Part shown: positions 9,985 to 17,030 of the stretch, piece by piece
Position numbering within the stretch: the stretch's first letter is position 1
Layout: each line of letters opens with the position of its first letter
Assembly: GCA_001304855.1 (NCBI GenBank)
Contig: BBZN01000029.1
Coordinates: 1-52,003, forward strand
From: Clostridia bacterium UC5.1-1D2
Lineage (GTDB): Bacteria > Bacillota > Clostridia > Lachnospirales > Lachnospiraceae
Reading direction: 5' to 3'
Length of the DNA stretch: 52,003 bases
Notes under the pieces: generated by a model
Databases searched by the model: none
Seen by the model: the letters and a program-made list of their open reading frames with translations, nothing else
Told to the model about the DNA's origin: nothing
Program-made: the position numbers and the translations under genes

Positions 9985-11232
9985 ATGTTAGAAAGATTAA
10001 AGAAGCTTCAGATGTATTTAAACGGCAGTGAGCGGGAGTCGTTTCTGGACTATTATGCTGCAAAATACTTTACCGGATCCGTTACGTTTTCGGAAGATCA
10101 GATGACGGGAACGCTGTATCTGGAACAGGGACATGTGACAAGCGTGGAGGAAGGGGAACCTGAGGAGGGGGTGGACCTGGCCATGGGACTGACAAAAGAA
10201 ATGTGGGATGCATTTCCCTCCTTCAAGAGAAGTTCGGTCAGGGCGGAGCACCGGTTTACCGGGAAGCCGGGATTTTATATAAAGATGAGCGAGCCCATCC
10301 GGTGGAGACAGTTCAACTGCATGGTAGCCCAGATTCTCAGAATTTATTCCTACATCCGGGAAGATAAGCCTCTGTATTACGACATTCCAAAGCGCAGCCC
10401 GGAACCGGCGGCATTGCCCAACTCCATTGATATTGTCAGGGGCTTTTATATTACTGTAAACGGAATAAAAATATATGTGGAAACCAACGACGCGCCAAAA
10501 GACAGGCCGGCCATTGTCTGCCTCCATACAGCAGGGAGAGACAACAGGCAGTATCACGGCATTATGCAGATTACAGGGCATAAGTACAGGCTCTATGCAA
10601 TCGATATGCCTGCTCATGGAAAAAGCTGGCCCCTGCCCGGCAAGGTTTCGGTAATCTCCGACTACCGGACCTATGGGGCGTGGATATGGGATTGCATAAC
10701 TGCCCTGGGGCTGGAACATCCCATTGTGATTGGGTGCTCCATGGCGGGAGGAATCGTTTATCATATTGCCCAGGAATATACGCCGGCTGCCGTTATCTGC
10801 ATGCAGGGGACCCACAATACGGCCATGGACGGCGGCAATATGATGGAAGTCATGAAACATCCCGGCAATAATATCGCGGTTACTCAAAGAGAATTTTCAG
10901 ATGCGCTCATCGGTTCCAAAACACCGCAGTCCCGTGTGGATTTCATACGCTGGGGCGTGGAAACGGAGACTAGCGTTGTGAAATACGGAGACTTCTCAGA
11001 ATGTAATTCATTTGATGTTACAGATAAGATGGATCAGGTTACCTGCCCGGTGCGGATCATTCAGGGACTTGACGATGTGGCTACACCATTGAGATGGCCA
11101 GGAACAGTTACGATCTGCTGGTGAACTGTGAGAATAAAAAGCTCATAACTTGAGGGGTACGGGCATTTTATTATAGTGGAAAATCCGGAAGAGGTCTGTC
11201 GGGTTATTGATGAACTGATTGAGAGCATGTGA
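9985..11232 (+). CDS. Alpha/beta-hydrolase with extra N-terminal domain, frameshifted near the end
   Basis: About 415 residues. Residues ~150-415 form an alpha/beta-hydrolase with a nucleophile elbow GCSMAG (Ser), an acidic residue in GLDDVATP and a His in GYGHFIIVENP. All three are seen, although the last ~45 residues lie past two single-base losses near 11087 and 11152. Residues ~1-135 are an added domain I cannot place firmly; its pattern is loosely like a sterol-carrier (SCP2) fold, which would bind an acyl or hydrophobic ligand. The gene is co-directional with the CoA operon after a 45-base gap. C-C bond hydrolases such as PhlG-like enzymes are one possible role, and a thioesterase is another. 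Confidence 0.75.
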
Positions 11233-11248
11233 GGAGGGAGGAAACCTC

Positions 11249-12017
11249 GTGAAAAGAGCTTATGCTGATATTGCAGAGGGGCAGATGCATTACCGCTGCG
11301 GGGGAAGAGGAGAGCCTGTTGTTATGCTTCACATGTCAGGCAGCTCGTCGGATGAATTTGAGAAAACGGGCGATCTGCTGTCGGAAAAATACAGGGTTTA
11401 TGCACCGGATTTACTGGCCTTTGGCTATTCGGACAAACCGCCCCGTACGTATACTCTGGAAGAACATGCAGGGACGGTGGCTGCTTTTATGGACGTCCTT
11501 GGGATCCAAAACGCTACCTTGTAGGAAATCTGGTGGGAGCCAACATTGCCGTACATGTGGCTATGCTGAGTCCCGGCAGAGTGAAGGGAATGTTTTTGTC
11601 CTCATTCTGCTATGGCGCAGACTACCGGGAATTTCAGGCACTGGGCAAATTGCCGGTATACCAGCCATTCCGGAAGCAGAGGACGGAAGCCATCTTGTGG
11701 AAATGTGGAAGAGGACGCAGCGGTATCAGGAGACAACCGGCGTGATTGCTGCGAGAACGCTGTGTATGCATCTGGCGGGCCAATGGAGCGAATCCTTGCA
11801 CGCCGCATTGTTCAGTGATGTAGATTTGACCGGGCCTCTGGCTCACCTTCCTATTCCCGTAAAATTAATCGGCGCGCCGGAGGAAGAAGAGAAGTTGAGG
11901 CTGGTGGCAGGGATAATGCAGAATGGGGAATACGAGATCGTCCATGGGCTCAATCCCTTTTTTGACCGCAAGTATCCGGAAAAATTTGCAAAAATGATAG
12001 AGCAAGCCGCAGGTTAA
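11249..12017 (+). CDS. Alpha/beta-hydrolase-fold protein lacking an obvious catalytic triad
   Basis: About 255 residues, starting at GTG 11249 after a GGAGGGAGGA ribosome site. The fold is clear: MLHMSGSSSDEFE near residue 30 and YAPDLLAFGYSDKP near residue 55. After restoring a G near 11524 the nucleophile elbow reads GNLVGA, with Leu where Ser, Asp or Cys is expected. The terminal His position reads HGLNPFFD and the acidic loop reads IGAPEEEE. So the triad appears lost at the Ser and His positions. A second frame change near 11690 joins the C-terminal third. It could be a non-catalytic partner or binding protein of the pathway, or a decaying gene. Confidence 0.7.
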
Positions 12018-12026
12018 GGTACAACA

Positions 12027-12070
12027 GAGCAGGCCGCAAAATTCAGCTGTATTAATTTTGCGGCCTGCTC
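12027..12070. terminator. Bidirectional terminator between convergent genes
   Basis: Perfect 17-bp stem (12027-12043 with 12054-12070) with A/T-rich inner ends, lying between the hydrolase gene and the convergent deformylase gene. It probably ends the CoA operon. Confidence 0.8.
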
Positions 12071-12136
12071 CCTTGGGCAAAGGCCGGTTTTCGCGCTTCT
12101 TCAAAGCGGCCTGGGGCCCGCCGCCTTTTGGAACCA

Positions 12137-12619
12137 TCAGGTTTTGCAGGTAAACAGAGATTTATTGTCGACAGCTCTCATGGTAGCCAATATACCGTCT
12201 AAATGATCATATTCATGCTGAAGCAGCTCTGAAAGGCTGCCCTCAAGATCCATGGTCTGAGCCTGGAAGTTTTCATCCAGGTAGCTGATATGGGCTCGTT
12301 TGTGTCTGGTAACTCTTACCATAAGACCCGGAAAAGACATGCAGTCGTCAAGAAGGGTGTACGTCTCGTCATCAGGAAAGGTTATAACAGGATTAATAAA
12401 AATATAGGGCTTGTCTGTGTACATATAGAGGAGCCGCTTTTGGATACCGATTTGCGGCGCAGCCACAGCGCGTCCCGCTCCGTAGGTTTTTCTGTATTCC
12501 ATCAGGGTATCGTGAAGGTCGGCCGCCCAGGCCTTTACAAGTTCTTTTTCTTCCGGCGTTACGTTTTCGCTGATCTCATACAGCTTTGGATTCCCTAACT
12601 TTAATAGTTCCCGAACCAT
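12137..12619 (-). CDS. def: Peptide deformylase
   Basis: 160 residues, intact. It removes the N-formyl group from nascent proteins in the cytosol using an active-site metal. The three family motifs are visible: GAGRAVAAPQIG (motif 1), LDDCMSFPG (the EGCLS-type motif with the Cys metal ligand) and QHEYDHLDG (HExxH). ATG 12619 is preceded on the minus strand by GGAGGG. The reading frame stays open upstream to 12829, but that stretch is the palindromic repeat at 12644-12806 and is not part of the protein. Confidence 0.93.
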   Translation of the reverse strand: MVRELLKLGNPKLYEISENVTPEEKELVKAWAADLHDTLMEYRKTYGAGRAVAAPQIGIQKRLLYMYTDKPYIFINPVITFPDDETYTLLDDCMSFPGLMVRVTRHKRAHISYLDENFQAQTMDLEGSLSELLQHEYDHLDGILATMRAVDNKSLFTCKT

Positions 12620-12643
12620 AAAAATCCCTCCAGTTTTTGCTAT

Positions 12644-12806
12644 ATGTACGCTGGGAATCTCTTTGCGCCTGATTTTGCGAGATGGTTTTTGCCAGCTGTG
12701 CACAAATTTTATGAGGCGTACACGGCAGGTACGTTGCTTAAATTTGTGTGTGGACGGCGGAAAATCAGCCCCAAAAGCAGGTGCAGGAAAGATTCCCAGC
12801 GTACAT
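12644..12806. repeat. Dispersed structured palindrome, copy 1
   Basis: A 163-bp element beginning ATGTACGCTGGGAATCT and ending with its exact reverse complement (12790-12806). Inside are further paired segments, such as TTTTGCCAGCTGTGCACAAATT against the AATTTGTGTGTGGACGGCGGAAAA side. A related 150-bp copy is at 44333-44482. Here it lies 15-20 bases upstream of the deformylase ribosome site, so it is probably transcribed as a long hairpin leader, or it is a MITE-like insertion. ORFs running through it are artefacts. Confidence 0.8.
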
Positions 12807-13130
12807 GCTATCCGTCTCCTCCCGTACACCTATGAGAGGAATGGATTTCATTGCAATTATTTCTCCGGTTTTTTGCTCTGACAAGGGCCGCATAATAAAA
12901 GACGCCTGTAGCATTATAAAAAATATGTATTTACAGACATAATTATAAGAGAAAAAACAAAAAAAGTATATATAGGTTTTCCGGGTTATAAAAACTGATG
13001 GATAAAAAACAAAGCGGCGAAAGGCTTTCAGGAACATGCCCGCAGGGAGGGGAAGATAATGGCCGGGAACCATTGTAAATACGGGGATACAAAAAACTTT
13101 TAGATGTACAATTTTTTTAAAAAAGACCTC

Positions 13131-13166
13131 TTGTAATTCGTTTTTTTTGTGCTATGATGTAATCAT
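13131..13166 (+). promoter_or_regulatory. Promoter with inverted repeat at -10
   Basis: -35 TTGTAA (13131-13136), 16-nt T-rich spacer, -10 TATGAT (13153-13158). A small perfect inverted repeat ATGAT/ATCAT (13154-13158, 13162-13166) overlaps the -10. It suits a self-regulated YheO-type gene. The 12840-13130 stretch upstream is AT-rich and shows no gene. Confidence 0.5.
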
Positions 13167-13251
13167 AAACAACGAAAATTAAAGTTTTAAAAATGGATAT
13201 TGTGCAAAATGACCATGATTTGAAAAGCCCAGGGAAAGGATGTTGAAAGCT

Positions 13252-13914
13252 ATGTCATATACACTGGATCTCTTGAAACAGATTGCCGACGGCCTTGCAA
13301 GGCAGTTTGGAATAGATTGTGAAATTGTAATTCATGACCTGACAAAGCATGATTTGGAGCATTCCATCGTGCATATTAATAATGGACATGTGAGCAACCG
13401 GCAGGAAGGAGACGGGCCTTCCAGAGTAGTCCTGCAGACCCTGCATAAAGACCCTGCAACATTGAAAGATCATCTTGGATACCTTACCCGCACTTCTAAC
13501 GGCAAGATACTTAAATCCAGTACATTTTATATCCGCAACAAGGAAGGAAATTCCATCGATTACCTGTTCTCTATCAATTACGATATAAGCGGACTGGTGG
13601 CTGTGGATCGTTCCATAAAATCCTTCATTGATACTGAATCCCAGACAGATTTAAAGCAGCAGCCCGAACAGATTGTGAACAATGTCAACGACCTGCTGGA
13701 TACCCTGATTGAACAGTCGGTGGCCCTTGTTGGGAAACCTGCGGCGCTGATGAATAAGGAGGAAAAAGTCACTGCCATCCAGTTTTTAAACGATGCAGGC
13801 GCTTTCCTTATAACGAAATCCGGCGACAAAGTTTCCAAGTATTTTGGTATCTCAAAATTCACTTTGTATACCTATATTGATGTGAACAGCCGCAAGGCTG
13901 AGGACAAAAAATAA
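13252..13914 (+). CDS. YheO/DauR-type transcriptional regulator (PAS-like + HTH_22)
   Basis: About 220 residues, intact. The N-terminal YheO-like PAS domain covers residues ~5-115 (GIDCEIVIHDLT, then NGKILKSSTFYIRNKEG). The C-terminal HTH_22 domain contains SKYFGISKFTLYTYID. The family includes DauR, a D-arginine-responsive repressor, and regulators beside YgeY/diaminopropionate genes. The second ATG (13252) is chosen because the GGGAAAGGA site at 13232-13239 abuts the first one at 13240. Right after the stop lies a fragment that may belong to YgeY, a usual neighbour, so its target operon may have been lost here. Confidence 0.85.
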   Translation: MSYTLDLLKQIADGLARQFGIDCEIVIHDLTKHDLEHSIVHINNGHVSNRQEGDGPSRVVLQTLHKDPATLKDHLGYLTRTSNGKILKSSTFYIRNKEGNSIDYLFSINYDISGLVAVDRSIKSFIDTESQTDLKQQPEQIVNNVNDLLDTLIEQSVALVGKPAALMNKEEKVTAIQFLNDAGAFLITKSGDKVSKYFGISKFTLYTYIDVNSRKAEDKK

Positions 13915-13921
13915 TTAAAAA

Positions 13922-14047
13922 TCCAAGCTTCCGTGTGAGAGCTGCCAAGAGAAGGCCCACATCGACCGCATTGCTGAGAAGATGAAAAAGCTGGCCTTCG
14001 ACAAGGTGGAGATTGACCCCATGGGCAGCGTCCTGGGCTATAAATAA
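13922..14047 (+). pseudogene. Remnant of a YgeY/M20-type peptidase N-terminus
   Basis: A short open stretch ending at TAA 14045-14047 reads [20 protein letters not shown] near its centre. That resembles the start of YgeY-type M20 metallohydrolases, where the pattern ...MKxLGFDxVxxDxMGNxxG precedes the catalytic core. There is no start codon or core domain, and a terminator follows directly. I think a deletion fused the end of an operon to this stub. The assignment rests on a short motif only. Confidence 0.4.
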
Positions 14048-14048
14048 A

Positions 14049-14099
14049 GAAAATGCCTGCATCCTTGCTTGAGTTTCAAGGATGGAGGCATTTTCTTTT
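14049..14099 (+). terminator. Rho-independent terminator
   Basis: 19-bp stem with one mismatch (14049-14067 / 14077-14095), starting GAAAATGCC and ending GGCATTTTC, then TTTT. It terminates the YheO-type regulator transcript. Confidence 0.85.
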
Positions 14100-14100
14100 G

Positions 14101-14560
14101 TGGGGCAGCCCCTTCTGATGGGGATGGTTAAAATAAGTTTCCGTTTTCATGAAATATATATTATGCAAATCCAAAAAAGGGAAGGCTTTACCGAATACCG
14201 GAGTCTTATGTTGAAGAATATCCGGGAGTGGGGTATAATGGAAACGATTGATTGGCAGAGCTGCCAGAAAAAGAGGATGATGACCCTGCGATATTTTTAA
14301 GGGCTATTAAGGGAAACGTCCTGGAAGTCTGAGGCTCTTGGGCTGGAATGGAAAGCAATCAGTCTAAAAAAACGGGTACCGGCAATCAAGCTTACGGTTG
14401 TAAGGAATAGGCAAAGAATTGGGTAGGACCGAACGAAGAACGGCGAAAGCCATCGTGAATATCCCATTCCAGATTTTATCTATGGTTTCTTGCTGGATAT
14501 ACAACAAAAGCAACCGGAAAACCTAAAAACAACTTATGTAAACTGATGAAAGGGCAACAA
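14101..14560. other. Non-coding or decayed stretch
   Basis: No convincing gene. Short open frames occur on the plus strand (for example around 14160-14300, and a shifted continuation to ~14420), but they lack ribosome sites, recognisable motifs and a consistent frame. It may be a decayed gene. Confidence 0.4.
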
Positions 14561-14561
14561 A

Positions 14562-14592
14562 AAACCCTTGATTCCAGTAAAATCAAGGGTTT
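14562..14592 (-). terminator. Terminator of tRNA-Pro
   Basis: 12-bp perfect stem (14562-14573 / 14581-14592, AAACCCTTGATT and its complement). On the minus strand it is followed by a T run. It lies seven bases beyond the tRNA 3' end. Confidence 0.8.
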
Positions 14593-14598
14593 CCATCA

Positions 14599-14672
14599 TC
14601 GGAGTAACAGGATTTGAACCTGCGACCTCTCGGCCCCCAGCCGAGCGCGCTACCAAGCTACGCCATACTCCG
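14599..14672 (-). tRNA. tRNA-Pro (GGG)
   Basis: The minus strand folds into a standard cloverleaf. The acceptor is CGGAGTA/TACTCCG. The anticodon stem CTCGG/CCGAG encloses loop CTGGGGG with anticodon GGG. The T arm has GGTTCGAATCC. The discriminator is A and CCA is not encoded. Confidence 0.95.
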
Positions 14673-14751
14673 TTCTTGAACCTCTATGATTATAGCAGAG
14701 ATTTTTCATTTTGAAAAGCCCTAATTTTAAATTATTCAGGAGAATGTGAAA

Positions 14752-15551
14752 ATGACACAGAAATGTGCAGGAAAAAAGAGAATTGTAAGTTTTGATTTGG
14801 ATATGACGCTTCTGGATCATGGAAACTGGGAAATACCGGATAGCGCCATGGAGGCCCTTGAGCGCCTCAGAAAAGATTCCGTCATAGCCATAGCTAGCGG
14901 TCGGAATATGGATCACGAGATGAGCTCCATGTACAAAGATCTTATACGGCCCGATGCCATTATACACATGAATGGAACAAGGGTGGTGGCTGAGGCCAGG
15001 TGCTCTATGAACATTTTATGGATAAGGACCGGCTGAGGGCCCTCCTCACCTTTGCCGACGGCAGGGGCATATCCCTTGGGCTGAGCGTGGACGGGTACGA
15101 CTATTATCTCAATCCGGAACAGGTGGAAGCCTTTGACAGAATTCGCTGGGGGGAATCCCGGCGCAGCTTCAGGGACGGATGGGAACTAATGAATATGCCG
15201 GTGCGGACCCTGGCCTATATCGGAGGGCCGGAGCAGGTGAAGGTGCTGGAGGAGCATTTTCCGGACTTTAAGTTTCCCATGTTTTCAGGAAAGATGGGAG
15301 CTGATGTGGTGGAACAGGAGTCCTCCAAGGCAAAGGGGCTTTTGCGCCTCTGCGGGTATTACGGGATTGATATAAAAGACACCATTGCCTTTGGGGACAG
15401 TATGAACGATTACGAAATTCTCTGCGAGGCGGGAATAGGGATTGCCATGGGTAATTCCATTGATGAGCTGAAGGCCGTGGCAGATTACGTCACCGATGAT
15501 ATTGACAAGGACGGGATATGGAAGGCCTGCAGACATTTCCGGCTGATATAA
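14752..15551 (+). CDS. Cof-type HAD-family phosphatase, one frameshift
   Basis: About 265 residues. HAD motif I is SFDLDMTLLD near residue 15, motif II is IAIASGRN, and motif III/IV is IAFGDSMNDYEIL with the preceding SSKAKGL Lys. These define a Cof/type IIB HAD hydrolase, a cytosolic phosphatase usually acting on sugar phosphates or flavin precursors. A G is missing near 14993 (GAGGCC for GAGGGCC), which splits it into two ORFs. ATG 14752 follows CAGGAG with good spacing. It is separated from the next gene by 25 bases and may be co-transcribed with it. Confidence 0.87.
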
Positions 15552-15576
15552 AATATGCAGAAAAGGGAGATACTAT

Positions 15577-17007
15577 ATGGCAAGGGAGTTTGAAGTGGTA
15601 ATTATCGGAGCCGGGCCGGGAGGGTATACGGCGGCTCTTAAGGCGGCTAAATTTGGGCTTAAGGTAGTGGTGATAGAGGCTAAGAAGGCCGGGGGAATCT
15701 GTGTGAACCGGGGATGCATTCCGACGAAGGCGCTGCTCCATGCGTCCAATATGTTCCATATGATGCAGAACTGTGATGAGTTCGGCGTTTCCACAGATTT
15801 TATTTCATTTGATTTCGGAAAAATGCAGCGGTATAAAAAGCAGGCTGTGAAAAAATACAGGGAGGGAATTGAGGCTGCATTTAAGGAACAGAATATAGAG
15901 ATGGTGAAGGGAACCGCCGTTCTCCGCAGGGACAGAACTGTGGAGGTGGCGCTGTCGGACGGAGGCAGGGAGTTTTTCCGCGGAAAAGCCGTGATCATAG
16001 CAACAGGCGCAGTTCCTGTGATAAATCATATACCGGGGGCCAATCTGCCCGGCGTATGGAACAGCGACCGGCTTCTGGCCGCAGAGAGCTGGAACTTTGA
16101 CCGTCTGACGATCATGGGCGGCGGTGTGATTGCTGTGGAATTTGCCACATTGTTCAGCAATCTGTGTTCCCATGTGACGATTGTGGAGAAGCAGAAGCAT
16201 TTGATGGCTCCTATGGATGATGTTATGTCTGCGGAGCTGGAGAAGGAGCTGAAGCGCAAGGGGATTGACGTGTACTGTGATGCAACGGTGACGGAGATCC
16301 TCCAGGAGGACGGAGTATTAAACTGCATCATAACTCCCAATGAAGAGGGGGAGCCTGTGAAAATGCGGGCAGGCCAGATATTGATGGCAATCGGCAGGCG
16401 GCCGGATGTGGGCAGTCTGTTCGGAGAGGACATTTCCCTGGAGATGAAAGGCGGTAAGATAGCCGTTAACAGCGAGTTTGAGACAAGCGAGCCCGGAGTA
16501 TTCGCAATCGGCGATGTGTCCGCCAAAACCCAGCTGGCGCATGTGGCTGCAGCCCAGGGTACTTATGTGGTGGAAAAGATTGCCGGACAGCCCCACAGCG
16601 TAAAGCTGGAGGTGGTGCCCAATGGAATGTATGTGGCTCTTCCCATTGTGCCTAACTGTATTTACACAGACCCTGAAATTGCCACGGTGGGACTTACGGA
16701 GGAGCTTGCCCGAAAGAAAGGGCTTAAAGTGCGGTGCGGGCATTTTTCTATGAGAGATAATGGGAAGTCCATTATCTCCGGGGAGGAGAATGGATTTATC
16801 CGGCTGGTGTTTGAGGCTTACTCCAACACCATTGTAGGAGCGCAGATGATGTGTCCGAGAGCTACGGATATGATTGGGGAGATAGCCACAGCCATCGCCA
16901 ATGGACTGACTGCAGAGGAGATGTCCTTTGCCATGCGGGCCCAGCCTACATACAATGAAGGGATTGGGGCCGCCATTGAGGATGCTATGAGCCGGACGCC
17001 GGTATAA
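15577..17007 (+). CDS. Dihydrolipoyl dehydrogenase-like flavoprotein with altered C-terminal motif
   Basis: 476 residues, uninterrupted. It has an FAD-binding IIGAGPGGYTAA at the N-terminus and the redox disulfide GGICVNRGCIPTK. An NAD-binding GGGVIAVEFA lies near residue 180, followed by FAIGDVSAK and a C-terminal dimerisation domain. Family members oxidise dihydrolipoamide in 2-oxoacid dehydrogenase or glycine cleavage complexes. Here the C-terminal HPT-x-x-E motif reads AQPTYNE, so the proton-relay His is Gln while Glu is kept. No lipoyl-protein gene is nearby. It may use another disulfide substrate or have weak lipoamide activity. An AAAAGGGAG site precedes the ATG. Confidence 0.85.
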   Translation: MAREFEVVIIGAGPGGYTAALKAAKFGLKVVVIEAKKAGGICVNRGCIPTKALLHASNMFHMMQNCDEFGVSTDFISFDFGKMQRYKKQAVKKYREGIEAAFKEQNIEMVKGTAVLRRDRTVEVALSDGGREFFRGKAVIIATGAVPVINHIPGANLPGVWNSDRLLAAESWNFDRLTIMGGGVIAVEFATLFSNLCSHVTIVEKQKHLMAPMDDVMSAELEKELKRKGIDVYCDATVTEILQEDGVLNCIITPNEEGEPVKMRAGQILMAIGRRPDVGSLFGEDISLEMKGGKIAVNSEFETSEPGVFAIGDVSAKTQLAHVAAAQGTYVVEKIAGQPHSVKLEVVPNGMYVALPIVPNCIYTDPEIATVGLTEELARKKGLKVRCGHFSMRDNGKSIISGEENGFIRLVFEAYSNTIVGAQMMCPRATDMIGEIATAIANGLTAEEMSFAMRAQPTYNEGIGAAIEDAMSRTPV

Positions 17008-17030
17008 AAAATGTGAGAGAGGAATTGGAG

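Noticed and set aside
12620..12829. N-terminal extension of peptide deformylase by 70 residues
   Set aside because: The extension is a translation of the palindromic repeat. A proper ribosome site and ATG occur at 12619, and the shorter product has normal family length.
14082..14300. A 72-codon ORF after the YheO-type regulator
   Set aside because: It begins inside the terminator hairpin, lacks a ribosome site and shows no family features.
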